A DNA stretch of 64,000 nucleotides from Bacillus sp. FJAT-14578 (GCF_000504165.1 NZ_AYSE01000007.1:396299-460298); one strand, 5' to 3'. Positions 24,311 to 34,877 are shown, counted from the stretch's first letter. Program-made: numbers and translations. Notes: a model not told the origin generated them from the letters alone.

Positions 24311-25472
24311 AGATTGCATACAATTTGGAACAAAACTCATTCACGCTAAAACAGATATCGGCAGCCATTATGGGGCTGTTAACGTGCCGATTTATCAAGT
24401 GTCTACTTTCCATCAAGATGTTGAGGCAGACAATCGCTATGATTATTCACGTTCAGGGAATCCGACACGCGAAGCACTTGAACAAACAATAGCACAGCTG
24501 GAAGGGGGAAGTGCGGGATTTGCCTTTGCATCCGGAATGGCGGCGATTGCTTCTGTCCTTTGTCTATTCAAAAGCGGCGATGAAATCATTGTTTCCCATG
24601 ACAGCTACGGCGGAACATATCGCGTGCTTACACAACTTTTTTCAAGGTTCGGAATTAAGACGCTGTTCGTAGATACAACGGATCTAACTGAAATCGAAAA
24701 AGCCGTAACACCAAACACAAAGGCATTATATATCGAAAGTCCGTCCAACCCGTTTTTAAATGTCACTGATATAAAAGAAGCTTCCGTAATCGCCAAAAAG
24801 CACGGTCTTATCACCATTGTCGATAATACGTTCATGACACCATACCTACAGCAGCCATTGGCATTGGGAGCGGATATTGTCATTCATAGCGCGACAAAAT
24901 ATATTGGCGGCCACAGCGATGTAGTGGCAGGCGTTGTCGTAACGGCTTCAGAAGAATTAGGGAAAGAAGTGAAGTTTGTTCAGAATGCTTTTGGAGCGGT
25001 TCTAGGTCCCCAAGACAGCTGGTTGCTGCTTCGCGGTATCAAGACATTAAAAGTTCGATTGGAACAGCAGCAACAAACGGCAGGGAAGATGGCACAATGG
25101 CTCAAAGATCACCCCTTGGTAGAAAAAGTGTATTATCCTGGTTTAACCGACCATCCTCATCACGAGCTGTCCAAACAGCAAGCTTCTGGTTTCGGGGCTA
25201 TTATCTCGTTTACAGTGAAAGACGAAGAAGCAGCCCATCATTTCTTGAAAACCGTTTCGCTGCCATCTGTCGGTGTGAGTCTGGGAGGAGTGGAGTCGAT
25301 TTTGACCCATCCCGCAACGATGTCTCATGCGAGCATACCGAAAGAAACGCGCGAAGAACGTGGTATCACCGGTTCACTCCTCCGATTATCTGTCGGATTG
25401 GAAGAAGCGGAAGATTTACAAGTTGATTTCGCTCACGCTCTTGAAAGCAGTCTCGTTTCAAGTAGACCATAA
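24294..25472 (+). CDS. metC: Cystathionine beta-lyase
   Basis: The 392 aa PLP enzyme cleaves cystathionine to homocysteine. It is a paralogue of the gene before it, with YDYSRSGNPTR, ESPSNPF, IVDNTFMTP and the PLP lysine in HSATKYIGGHSDV. AAGGAGGTATTCG precedes the ATG inside the end of metI, so translation is coupled. The metI-metC pair is the same as in B. subtilis. Confidence 0.92.
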   Translation: MHTENKDCIQFGTKLIHAKTDIGSHYGAVNVPIYQVSTFHQDVEADNRYDYSRSGNPTREALEQTIAQLEGGSAGFAFASGMAAIASVLCLFKSGDEIIVSHDSYGGTYRVLTQLFSRFGIKTLFVDTTDLTEIEKAVTPNTKALYIESPSNPFLNVTDIKEASVIAKKHGLITIVDNTFMTPYLQQPLALGADIVIHSATKYIGGHSDVVAGVVVTASEELGKEVKFVQNAFGAVLGPQDSWLLLRGIKTLKVRLEQQQQTAGKMAQWLKDHPLVEKVYYPGLTDHPHHELSKQQASGFGAIISFTVKDEEAAHHFLKTVSLPSVGVSLGGVESILTHPATMSHASIPKETREERGITGSLLRLSVGLEEAEDLQVDFAHALESSLVSSRP

Positions 25473-25512
25473 AAAATGGAACATGGGTATTTGCCCATGT
25501 TCCATTTTTTAT
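25470..25512. terminator. Terminator after metC
   Basis: ATAAAAAATGGAACATGGG and its complement with loop TATTTG, T-run after the stem. The symmetry allows it to work in both directions against the convergent gene. Confidence 0.85.
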
Positions 25513-25518
25513 GTGGAT

Positions 25519-25809
25519 TTAGAGACTATTATAAATAGAATAATATAAAGAAAGAAGGCCATCCTTTGATGTTTGATCTAAATCCGCTTCTTCTATTCTT
25601 TTGACGGCCCATTGCAGCTTGACATCTGCGGGGTGGCGTACGCGTGGATGGGTCATTTCATCAAGTAAATCTTTTTTGATGGCCTCATATAATATATTTT
25701 GTTCATCCTTGTTTTCATCTTCATCGCTTTTTAGCTGAAGAGAGCGATTAACCCATAGTTTACGATAGGCATTCAAGAGGTGAACATAATCGGTTTCCTG
25801 CTGATTCAT
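25519..25809 (-). CDS. Hypothetical cytoplasmic protein
   Basis: The 96 aa product starts MNQQETDYVHLLNAYRKL and is acidic and helical. GGAGGTATATCC before ATG 25809 sets the start; a longer frame opens 27 bases upstream. It is convergent to metC and follows the SIMPL gene on the same strand. I do not recognise the family. Confidence 0.55.
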   Translation of the reverse strand: MNQQETDYVHLLNAYRKLWVNRSLQLKSDEDENKDEQNILYEAIKKDLLDEMTHPRVRHPADVKLQWAVKRIEEADLDQTSKDGLLSLYYSIYNSL

Positions 25810-25867
25810 GGATATACCTCCTTTTCCTTCACTCACTATATCAAATAGAAGGAAAAGAATTCAAATT

Positions 25868-26554
25868 TCACGCGTATGGAAAGACGATTTTGACTTTTGC
25901 ATCGATTTGCTGTTCTCCAGGCTGGATAGGAGGGACCGATGAGGCTCCTAAAACGGTTGCTTTTGTTTCGAATGACCGTTCATAAACTGGGGAGAGTGTT
26001 TCTTCGATAACCTCAATTGGTTGCTCCTGAAGGGTGACCTTTAGTGAACGGGCGATGGTATACGCTTTTTCTTTTGCGTTTTGAACAGCGGCTTTTAATG
26101 CTTCCTGATAATAGAGGTCTGCATTTTGCAGCTGAAACTGCAGGTTCCGCGCAATATTTGCCCCATTTGCAACAGCTGATGCATAGACTTCCCCGGCTTG
26201 TTTTACGTCTTTGACGGTAATCGTGAATAAATGCTGTACTTCATAGCCTATTAACGTCGATTTTCCGTCACTGTAATCATATTTTGGATTGATGGTAAAA
26301 GAGGAAGTTTCAATTTGCTGGTCTGATAAACCAAGCTGATGAAGTGCCTCTATCAATTGAGATGCTGCAACGGAATTTTGTCTAAGGGCTTCTTGGACGT
26401 TTTGGTTTTCCGTCGTTATCCCAATGGTCATCGTAATGGTATCTGGCATGGCTTCAATCGTCCCTTGCCCGTAAACGGTAATGGTGCGATGAGGATGGGA
26501 CTGAGATGGAACTGCATTCGGGTGGGGAAGGTAGGGATGAAAAGATGGGTTCAT
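25868..26554 (-). CDS. SIMPL-domain protein (DUF541, YggE-like)
   Basis: The 228 aa protein has a complete SIMPL domain: ITVYGQGTIEAMPDTITMTIGI at the start, then SSFTINPKYDYSDGK and VQHLFTITVKDVKQAGEV, ending AKVKIVFPYA. Family members are periplasmic or surface proteins linked to oxidative stress in Gram-negatives; this one has no clear signal peptide, only a short Pro/His-rich N-terminus. AAGGAGAATCATTC precedes the ATG. Function in Bacillus is not established. Confidence 0.82.
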   Translation of the reverse strand: MNPSFHPYLPHPNAVPSQSHPHRTITVYGQGTIEAMPDTITMTIGITTENQNVQEALRQNSVAASQLIEALHQLGLSDQQIETSSFTINPKYDYSDGKSTLIGYEVQHLFTITVKDVKQAGEVYASAVANGANIARNLQFQLQNADLYYQEALKAAVQNAKEKAYTIARSLKVTLQEQPIEVIEETLSPVYERSFETKATVLGASSVPPIQPGEQQIDAKVKIVFPYA

Positions 26555-26640
26555 GAATGATTCTCCTTCCTGTTCAATCGATGAAAAATCGATATGACAT
26601 TCATTAAAAGATATGTAAAGGAATAATCTTTATTCACATC

Positions 26641-26785
26641 CATAAGACTCTAATCAATCACCAAAACAAATTCTTTAATGAAGGCCCCGTCACTAAATCT
26701 TGATTTTACTGGATTTTCATAACGGGGCCTTCAGAAGATTGACTGAAAAGGGCTGTTTTTAGCCCTTTTTCAGTCAATCTTCTTG
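26641..26785 (+). repeat. Family B element, copy B2
   Basis: CATAAGACTCTAATCAATCA leads to the stem GGCCCCGTCA / TAACGGGGCC around CTTGATTTTACTGGATTTTC, then a second hairpin GATTGACTGAAAAGGGCT / AGCCCTTTTTCAGTCAATC. The second hairpin overlaps the stop of the putP remnant on the other strand. Confidence 0.75.
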
Positions 26786-27015
26786 CATCACTTCTTCCAT
26801 TTCTTCAAATGTATCTTGTACCTTTTCAGACGGCTCTTTTGTTAACAAGCTGACGATGATGACGGCAATCAAGCTAAGGAAGAATCCAGGAATCATTTCA
26901 TACATGGTTTCTTTTAAGCCGGGAACATTCACCCATACAAGGACCGTAACTGCTCCTGTCACAATACCGGCAAGGGCTCCCCACTTCGTCATACGTTTCC
27001 AATTAAATAAATACC
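26774..27015 (-). pseudogene. putP: Sodium/proline symporter (PutP) C-terminal remnant
   Basis: About 75 codons encode WKRMTKWGALAGIVTGAV and PGFFLSLIAVIIVSLLTKEP, the last two membrane segments and cytoplasmic tail of PutP-type sodium/solute symporters. The other 400 or so residues are absent, and the sequence before WKRMTKW does not match the family. A spurious ATG at 27079 keeps the frame open. This is a decay remnant. Confidence 0.75.
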
Positions 27016-27377
27016 TAATGAAATAAAAATTTCTAGTTGCACAAAATCTCTCCTTACTTCTTTTATAAAATTTCTCCAATGAGAAGTGTTAACCATGCAG
27101 CTTGAATAACCGTTCAACCAGCTTACAGTTATCTACAGGTAACAATAAATACCCCCTCTTTCAAGTGAACTAAACCTCTTGTCCTTCTAGGTTTTCTTCC
27201 TCTATACCCCATGGTTATAGCAAAGAAAACGATTGCAAAAATAGATTAAAGTAAAAATATTCCGAAAAAATAATTTGATAAGATTGTTCTATTTATCACA
27301 TGAAAAGGCGGTAGGTATAGTTGACCTAAAACGGAAACAATAACAGAGAGAAATTGAGACGAAAGGAGAAAATGGTC
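27016..27377. other. Gene-free stretch before the 99-aa gene
   Basis: The stretch contains no supported ORF. AGAAAACGATTGCA at about 27224 matches 12 of 14 positions of a CcpA cre site, but no clear target promoter is seen nearby. Confidence 0.35.
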
Positions 27378-27677
27378 ATGCATTTTTTGAAGAGAGAAGA
27401 AAGAATGAACGAAATGCTTCATTCCCTGGAACCGCTGTTGGAGCAATATCATTTGGATGAAATCGGAATTTACGAGGAAGAAGGGGTAAATGACCTATAT
27501 TATATGGGATATACGGTCAAAAAGGGAGAACATGTGTATATGATTCATCAGCCATATGTAAAAAACGAAAAGGAGGAACTCTCTTTACAAGAATCACAAT
27601 GGACGATTCAGTCGGAACACAATGAATCAAAAGGCTATTCGTCATTAGAAGATGTATTCAATCAAATTAAAGAGTAG
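27378..27677 (+). CDS. Hypothetical acidic protein (99 aa)
   Basis: The product starts MHFLKREERMNEMLHSLEPL and contains GIYEEEGVNDLYYMGYTV, suggesting a small alpha/beta fold. Upstream ATGs at 27354 and 27372 are open; AAAGGAG at 27362 best fits ATG 27378. No family is recognised. It lies upstream of the glp promoter and is probably a separate transcript. Confidence 0.5.
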   Translation: MHFLKREERMNEMLHSLEPLLEQYHLDEIGIYEEEGVNDLYYMGYTVKKGEHVYMIHQPYVKNEKEELSLQESQWTIQSEHNESKGYSSLEDVFNQIKE

Positions 27678-27751
27678 GATGGCTTTAATTTGAGAAGGAG
27701 AGGGCTGCCTGTACGAACGACATAAATGTGACGATTTTTCGAAAAAATCAA

Positions 27752-27780
27752 TTGACACCGCTTACATCGTCCTTTATAGT
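27752..27780 (+). promoter_or_regulatory. glpFK promoter with CcpA (cre) site on the -35 box
   Basis: TTGACA (27752) and TATAGT (27775) are 17 bases apart. The 14-base TGACACCGCTTACA at 27753-27766 fits the cre consensus TGWNANCGNTNNCA at every fixed position and covers the -35 box, so glucose repression by CcpA is expected. Confidence 0.8.
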
Positions 27781-27818
27781 TATGGTAACAAGTTGATAAG
27801 TTGTGATGGAGAAAACGG

Positions 27819-27880
27819 AGACTCACGCAAAAATTCCTATGATTTAATAGGATATTTTGTGTTGGGTCTTTGTTTTTTTG
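27819..27880 (+). promoter_or_regulatory. GlpP-type leader terminator
   Basis: AGACTCACGCAAAAATTCCTAT pairs with ATAGGATATTTTG and TGTTGGGTCT, followed by TTTGTTTTTTTG. In B. subtilis the glp leaders form such a terminator, which GlpP overrides when glycerol-3-phosphate is present. Matching position and form support the same control here. Confidence 0.72.
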
Positions 27881-27947
27881 TCTTCTTATCTTCTTTATCC
27901 ATATAATCAAAAAACTAAGCGTCTACAAAAAAAGAGGAGGAAAAGGC

Positions 27948-28772
27948 ATGACACCATTTTTAGGGGAAGTGTTAGGAACCGCTATTTTAATTATTTTAGG
28001 CGGCGGTGTGTGTGCAGGGGTTTCATTAAAAAAATCTTTTGCTGCCAATTCTGGCTGGATTGTCATTACATGGGGATGGGGATTGGCGGTAGCGATTGCC
28101 GTATATGCAGTAGGCCAATTCAGCGGTGCCCACTTAAACCCGGCTGTTACATTAGCATTAGCGTTTAAAGGAGATTTTCCTTGGAGCGATGTACCATCAT
28201 ATATTTTAGCCCAATTCATTGGAAGCATCATCGGGGCTGTCATGGTTTATTTGCACTATTTGCCACACTGGAAAGAAACAGAAGATGCTGGCACAAAGCT
28301 CGGTATATTCTCGACAGGCCCTGCTATTAACCACCCATTCTCTAACTTGTTAAGTGAAATTATCGGTACATCTATTTTAGTTGTAGGCATTCTTTCAATC
28401 GGGGCGAATAAATTTACTGATGGCTTGAATCCGTTAATTGTCGGTTTCTTAATCTTAAGTTTAGGCCTTTCATTAGGTGGAACAACTGGCTACGCATTAA
28501 ATCCGGCTCGTGATTTGGGTCCAAGAATCGCTCACTTCTTTCTTCCAATTCCAGGAAAAGGCGGATCTAACTGGGGATATGCTTGGATTCCTGTATTGGG
28601 TCCAATCCTTGGAGGATCTTTCGGAGGGGTATTTTATAAAGCTGTATTTTTAGGACAAATGACACCGGAATTCTGGTTTATATCAGGTGTGATGGCCATT
28701 ATTTTAGCTGTATTATATTTCATAAGCAAAAAATCAACAGTTAATACACCAAATAAAAAATTGGCCGCGTAA
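27948..28772 (+). CDS. glpF: Glycerol uptake facilitator
   Basis: The 274 aa aquaglyceroporin has six membrane spans and two half-helices. Both NPA boxes are present: AHLNPAVTLAL and ALNPARDLGPR, the second with the Asp typical of glycerol-conducting members. A longer frame opens at 27870 through the leader terminator; GAGGAGGAAAAGGC before ATG 27948 sets the true start. glpK follows 31 bases downstream. Confidence 0.93.
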   Translation: MTPFLGEVLGTAILIILGGGVCAGVSLKKSFAANSGWIVITWGWGLAVAIAVYAVGQFSGAHLNPAVTLALAFKGDFPWSDVPSYILAQFIGSIIGAVMVYLHYLPHWKETEDAGTKLGIFSTGPAINHPFSNLLSEIIGTSILVVGILSIGANKFTDGLNPLIVGFLILSLGLSLGGTTGYALNPARDLGPRIAHFFLPIPGKGGSNWGYAWIPVLGPILGGSFGGVFYKAVFLGQMTPEFWFISGVMAIILAVLYFISKKSTVNTPNKKLAA

Positions 28773-28788
28773 TTGAAAGTAAATATAA

Positions 28789-30294
<1,506 letters not shown>

Positions 30295-30297
30295 TGG

Positions 30298-30440
30298 GCT
30301 GACCCATAAATCTTTAATAAACCATATATACTGATTGTTGTAATGAAAGGCCTTGCCATGAAATCCTGATTTTACTGGATTTTCAAACAGGGCCTTTAAT
30401 AAAAATGAACCAAAAGGGTTAAAACCAACCCTTTTGATTC
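30298..30440 (+). repeat. Family B element, copy B3
   Basis: GGCTGACCCATAAATCTTTA is followed by the stem AAAGGCCTTG / CAGGGCCTTT around CCTGATTTTACTGGATTTTC and a second hairpin CCAAAAGGGTT / AACCCTTTTGATT. It can end glpFK on one strand and pepF on the other. Confidence 0.75.
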
Positions 30441-30451
30441 CTCCTCTTCTA

Positions 30452-32362
30452 TTAAATTTTCCCTTGTTTTTTCAAAATTTGTTCCATCTCTGAAACAAGG
30501 GAATCAAAATAACTCAATACATGTTCGATTGGTTTTGGGGAAGTCATATCCACTCCTGCTTTTTGCAGCAATTGGATGGGATAATCAGAGGTTCCTGCGG
30601 CCAGAAAGTTCAAGTAGCGTTTTGTTGCTTCACCTGTCGGGTCTTCTTTCATTTGTTTAACAAGTTCAAAAGCGGCAGCCATGGAAGTAGCGTATTTATA
30701 TACGTAGTACTGTGAGTAGAAGTGGGAAATCCGAGACCATCCGACACCGGCTAGTTCGTCCACTTTATAAGACGGCCCATGATACTTTTGGAGGACATTT
30801 GACCACATCTCGTTCAACGTCTGGGCTGTTAAGCTTTCCTTATTGCGGACTTTGTCATGGATCTTTTTTTCAAATTCGGAATACATCGTCTGAAAATAAA
30901 CCGTTCCTCGAATCGTATCGATTTGCTTATTAATTAAAAACAATTTTTCATCATCTGTTTTGGCTTTGTTGATCAGATAGTCCATCATGATGAGTTCGTT
31001 GGCGGTGGAAGCCACTTCGGCCGTGAAAATGGATTGGCCCGCATGATGGTAAGGCTGCTTTTCATTCGTATAGACCGAATTCATTGCATGTCCCATTTCA
31101 TGTGCGACGGTAAGCATGTCATTCAATGAACCGTCGTGGTTAAGTAAAATGAAGGGATGTGTATCATATGTGTCCCAATTATAGGCTCCTGTTGCCTTGT
31201 TCTTTTTGGGGTATACGTCCAGCCATCGGTTTTGAAATCCTGTATTTACTTTTTGGACGTAGTCTTTTCCGAGAGGCTGGAGTCCTTCCAATATCGTTGA
31301 TTGAGCTTTTTCAATCGGAAATTTCATGTTCGTCACGACCGACTGATCGACAAGCGGAACATACATATCATAGGCGTGTACTTGATCGAGTTTTAATACC
31401 CTTTTTCTTAAATCAATGTATCGATGCAGGGAAGACAGGTTTTCATTGACTGTTAAAAGAAGATTGTCAAATACGCTTGCCGGAATAAAACCGCTGGAGA
31501 GACTGGCATCTAATCCAGATTTGTAATGCCTCGCATCGGCAAGCAGCTCATCGGCTTTGACTGAACCGAATAGGGAAGCCGCTGCTGTATGTTTAATGCG
31601 GTCATAGCTTGTGAAAAAAGCTCTAAAGGCCCTTTTCCGGTAATCACGGTTTAGGTGTTCTAACTCTGTGGGATAGGTACTTTCAGATATCTTCACGCTT
31701 TGACCGTCCGGATGTTTAATACTTTCATATTCGACATCTCCTACCGACGCATTGTCATAAATCTGTTCCGGCACGCCTGTAAGAGGAGAGAGTCTGGCAA
31801 GTAAAGCTTCTTCCTTTTTAGATAAGGTATGTGCCTTTTGACGATGGGAAGCTTCCAATTGGAGGGTGTAATCTTTCAAACGAGCATCTTTTTTTATCTT
31901 TTTAAATGTTTTATCAGGAAGAGAAAGCAGTTCGGGTTCGATATATGAAACAGTTGCCCCGTAATCCGCATATAACTGCTCTGTAACTGCACATAAAGTG
32001 GCCGCATGTTCATTTTCGATATTCAAATCTTTCATAAGATGGGCGTACAAGTATAGCTTTTCTACTTTTCGGGCCGTCTCCTCATTTAATTTGAAAAGCT
32101 GTAAGAGGGTTTTGGCATTGTCCAGCTTCCCTTCGTATTTGCTTAACTTAGGTAGCAAGGTTTGTTTCACATGTTGTAAATCTTTATTAAAAGTCGTTTG
32201 GGAGTGGTATATATCATTTAAATTCCATGTGTCACTTTCTTGTCTTTGCTCAGCTGCCGAAGGTGTTCCAATCGGTATGGCGCTCGGCGGAGAGAGAACG
32301 AGAAGAGAGGTAACCGATACACATAGAAGAGATGTTTTCATTAAATTAGAACGATTTCCCAT
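30452..32362 (-). CDS. pepF: Oligoendopeptidase F-type M3 peptidase with signal peptide
   Basis: The 636 aa zinc peptidase has an N-terminal signal-like segment (about 10-37; LMKTSLLCVSVTSLLVLS), an alpha-helical N-domain and the M3 catalytic motif HEMGHAMNS with the third ligand in the downstream TAEVASTANE helix. Classical PepF enzymes are cytosolic and lack a signal, so this copy is probably secreted or anchored at the membrane. GGAAGGGGA precedes the ATG. It is a single gene whose 3' end faces glpK. Confidence 0.87.
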   Translation of the reverse strand: MGNRSNLMKTSLLCVSVTSLLVLSPPSAIPIGTPSAAEQRQESDTWNLNDIYHSQTTFNKDLQHVKQTLLPKLSKYEGKLDNAKTLLQLFKLNEETARKVEKLYLYAHLMKDLNIENEHAATLCAVTEQLYADYGATVSYIEPELLSLPDKTFKKIKKDARLKDYTLQLEASHRQKAHTLSKKEEALLARLSPLTGVPEQIYDNASVGDVEYESIKHPDGQSVKISESTYPTELEHLNRDYRKRAFRAFFTSYDRIKHTAAASLFGSVKADELLADARHYKSGLDASLSSGFIPASVFDNLLLTVNENLSSLHRYIDLRKRVLKLDQVHAYDMYVPLVDQSVVTNMKFPIEKAQSTILEGLQPLGKDYVQKVNTGFQNRWLDVYPKKNKATGAYNWDTYDTHPFILLNHDGSLNDMLTVAHEMGHAMNSVYTNEKQPYHHAGQSIFTAEVASTANELIMMDYLINKAKTDDEKLFLINKQIDTIRGTVYFQTMYSEFEKKIHDKVRNKESLTAQTLNEMWSNVLQKYHGPSYKVDELAGVGWSRISHFYSQYYVYKYATSMAAAFELVKQMKEDPTGEATKRYLNFLAAGTSDYPIQLLQKAGVDMTSPKPIEHVLSYFDSLVSEMEQILKKQGKI

Positions 32363-32738
32363 AAAAAATCCCCTTCCAATTTTTGAAATGATAGGCTATG
32401 ACTCAGCTTTCCTCGATTCACGCATTTTTATCCCGCATTAAAGATAAAGCGCCAGGGCACTCCACGAACAGGAGTGATGGATTGATTTCGATAAAAAAAC
32501 TTGCAATTGATTCAAAAAAAGTGTAAGATAGAAAAGTTGCTGTTTTAAACATCTTCTTTATATTCCTCGAAATGAGTTATTCTACCATTTTTTTAAAATC
32601 CCGATTATTGAAATGTGTATTTTGCTAAACTTGATTCATACTGGCGCGGTCATCGGAGCCGTGAGGACGAAAGAGAGGTAGGGCTTTCGTTGTTTTAAGT
32701 TGCAAAATGAATGAATGTATGCTGATTATTTCTTAAAA

Positions 32739-32775
32739 TATAAAGGAAACTTCACTACGTGAGAGGTTTTATTGC
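32739..32775 (+). repeat. Family A element, copy A8 (5' fragment)
   Basis: TATAAAGGAAACTTCACTACG then TGAGAGGTTTTATT: the conserved start with a different hairpin apex. Confidence 0.5.
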
Positions 32776-32785
32776 TCCTATATAA

Positions 32786-32818
32786 AAAAAGCTGCCAGAA
32801 ATTCTGGCAGCTTTTTTG
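32786..32818 (+). terminator. Orphan intrinsic terminator
   Basis: AAAAAAGCTGCCAGAA / TTCTGGCAGCTTTTTT with a tiny loop; textbook form, but no gene precedes it. Confidence 0.75.
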
Positions 32819-32960
32819 CGTTTTTTCTATATACGCTCCACTTAATAACTCGATACACCTTCATCTCAGTGAGAGTCTTTCATAATCGGTCACCCAGACA
32901 GCTTGAACAGGGGCTTTCAAAATGGCTGCCAGCCCTGCAAGGGGGGGGCAGCCGCTTAGG

Positions 32961-33008
32961 TCTAGAAAATCCGGCATGGCCGTTCTTTGTCATGCCGGAT
33001 TTTCTAAA
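32961..33008. repeat. Long inverted repeat upstream of the aro promoter
   Basis: TAGAAAATCCGGCATG and its exact complement are separated by 12 bases. It has no clear T-run and sits 25 bases before the aro promoter. Confidence 0.65.
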
Positions 33009-33034
33009 TCGATCTATATTTTTTCTGAAAAGTG

Positions 33035-33064
33035 TTGACACATGATTAGAATTGACCTTATAAT
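33035..33064 (+). promoter_or_regulatory. Sigma-A promoter of the aro operon
   Basis: TTGACA (33035) and TATAAT (33059), both perfect, are 18 bases apart. Transcription would start about 45 bases before the first T-box. Confidence 0.82.
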
Positions 33065-33116
33065 ACAAATCATAACAAAGAAACATTAACAAAATCTGGT
33101 TTACATATATATTTTG

Positions 33117-33370
33117 AGCGACGAAAGGAAACAAGTAGTGCTTTATCTCCCTGTTTTAGAGAGCTGATGGTTGGTGTAAATCAGCACAAAGATAAGCATG
33201 AATTACAATCCTGGAGCTTCTTTTTCGTAGTAAAGAGTCGATCTTTATGAAGGGAAAGACGGTCATATGATCGTTAACAATGTCAAGAGGTGAACGAATT
33301 TGTTCACAACTAGGGTGGTACCGCGATAATCATCGTCCCTACTGGTTAACCAGTAGGGACTTTTTTATTA
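33117..33370 (+). ncRNA. T-box riboswitch 1, probable Tyr specifier
   Basis: Stem I contains GAGAGCTGATGGTTGGTG; the specifier region reads GAATTACAATCC with TAC (Tyr) at 33204-33206. The T-box AGGGTGGTACCGCG lies at 33312-33325 and a terminator GTCCCTACTGG / CCAGTAGGGAC with TTTTTT at 33335-33366. Uncharged tRNA should pair with it and allow read-through. Confidence 0.92.
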
Positions 33371-33396
33371 TGGTCCATACATAATTTCATAAGCAA

Positions 33397-33660
33397 TGAG
33401 CAACGAAAGGAAACGAGTAGTGCTTTATCTCCCTGTTTTAGAGAGCTGATGGTCGGTGCAAATCAGCACAAAGATAAGCATGAATTACAATCCCGGAGCT
33501 TCTTTTTCGTAGTAAAGAGTCCATCTTTATGAAGGGAAAGACGGTCATACGATCGTTAACAATGTCAAGAGGTGAACAAGTTTGTTCACAATGAGGGTGG
33601 TACCGCGGTGAAAATCGTCCCTGTCGTTCAAGTAGATACGGCAGGGACGATTTTTTATTT
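33397..33660 (+). ncRNA. T-box riboswitch 2, probable Tyr specifier
   Basis: A near copy of T-box 1 with the same GAATTACAATCC specifier region (TAC at 33486-33488) and T-box AGGGTGGTACCGCG at 33594-33607. Its terminator is different: AATCGTCCCTG / CAGGGACGATT with TTTTT. The two act in series before aroA. Confidence 0.92.
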
Positions 33661-33800
33661 TAAGGAGGTGAGGCAAACACAGTCGATTGAGAGGAAATAA
33701 AAACTTTCTTAGTCGGAAAATTCCTAATATTCTCTTTGTTTATTGATGCAAACACTTGTATTTTAATATAAAAACTACCACAATTCAGGAGGAATAAACC

Positions 33801-34877
33801 ATGAGCACAAATGAATTAACGGCATTACGAAACAAAATCGATCAAATTAATTTACAGATTTTAAAGTTGTTAAACGAGCGTGGGGAAATTGCTCAAGAAA
33901 TCGGCCAGCAAAAGAAAAAGCAAGGGGTTAACCGATTTGATCCAGTTCGCGAAAGAGAAGCGCTCGATTTGATTGCGGAGCATCATAACGGACCGTTTGA
34001 AATATCTACGATTCAACATATTTTCAAAGAGATCTTCAAAGCGAGCCTTGAATTGCAGGAAGATGATCATCGTAAAGCATTACTTGTTTCCAGAAAAGCC
34101 CGCCCTGAGAATACGATTGTAGATATAAACGGGGAAACGATTGGAGACGGCCAACAGCGTTTCATTATGGGACCATGTGCAGTTGAAAGCTACGAGCAAG
34201 TAAAAGAGGTCGCATTAGCCATGAAAGAACAAGGACTTACACTCATGCGCGGCGGAGCATTCAAGCCTCGTACTTCTCCATATGATTTCCAAGGGTTAGG
34301 TGTGGAAGGACTGCAAATTTTAAGAAAAGTGGCTGATGAAGTGGGAATGTCCATCATCAGTGAAATCGTCACACCGCATGATGTAGAAATCGCTTTAGAA
34401 TATGTGGATGTCATTCAAGTTGGGGCACGTAACATGCAAAATTTCGAACTACTTAAAACAGTCGGAAAAATCAATAAACCTGTGCTGTTAAAACGCGGTC
34501 TTGCAGCTACGATTGAAGAGTTCATTAACGCAGCAGAATACATCATTGCCCAAGGAAATGATCAAATCATCTTATGTGAACGCGGAATTCGCACATACGA
34601 AAAAGCAACAAGAAATACATTGGATATTTCGGCTGTTCCGATTTTAAAGAAAGAGACACATTTGCCGGTTGTAGTGGATGTCACGCACTCTACAGGAAGA
34701 AGAGATTTACTGTTGCCGACGGCTAAAGCGGCACTCGCAATTGGGGCTGATGCCATCATGGCAGAAGTTCACCCGGACCCGGCAGTTGCCTTATCCGATT
34801 CAGCTCAGCAAATGAACATTCCTCAGTTCAACGAGTTCATCAATGAATTGAGCGAGTTTAAAGGAAAGTTGGCATAA
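33801..34877 (+). CDS. aroA: Bifunctional chorismate mutase / DAHP synthase
   Basis: The 358 aa protein joins an AroQ-type chorismate mutase (about 1-88; [20 protein letters not shown]) to a class I-beta DAHP synthase (about 100-358; [52 protein letters not shown]). It commits carbon to aromatic amino acids; the mutase domain usually serves as the feedback sensor for prephenate and chorismate. CAGGAGGAATAAACC precedes the ATG. Length equals B. subtilis AroA. Its TAA is the start of element A7. Confidence 0.95.
   Translation: MSTNELTALRNKIDQINLQILKLLNERGEIAQEIGQQKKKQGVNRFDPVREREALDLIAEHHNGPFEISTIQHIFKEIFKASLELQEDDHRKALLVSRKARPENTIVDINGETIGDGQQRFIMGPCAVESYEQVKEVALAMKEQGLTLMRGGAFKPRTSPYDFQGLGVEGLQILRKVADEVGMSIISEIVTPHDVEIALEYVDVIQVGARNMQNFELLKTVGKINKPVLLKRGLAATIEEFINAAEYIIAQGNDQIILCERGIRTYEKATRNTLDISAVPILKKETHLPVVVDVTHSTGRRDLLLPTAKAALAIGADAIMAEVHPDPAVALSDSAQQMNIPQFNEFINELSEFKGKLA

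Larger units (their letters stand above)
32363..33030. other. Gene-free region with orphan hairpins
   Basis: No ORF is supported. It contains a reversed end fragment of family A (about 32424-32442, TTTTTATCCCGCATTAA), a shortened family A start (A8), a strong terminator at 32786 and a 16-bp hairpin at 32961. The terminator has no gene before it on the plus strand, so a small RNA or an eroded gene may lie between 32500 and 32790. Confidence 0.5.

Noticed and set aside
32640..32700. GGAGCCGTGAGGACGAAAGAG resembles the stem II and GAAA part of a hammerhead ribozyme
   Set aside because: The essential CUGAUGA core is missing (the sequence reads GTCATCGG) and stems I and III do not form, so a ribozyme is not supported.
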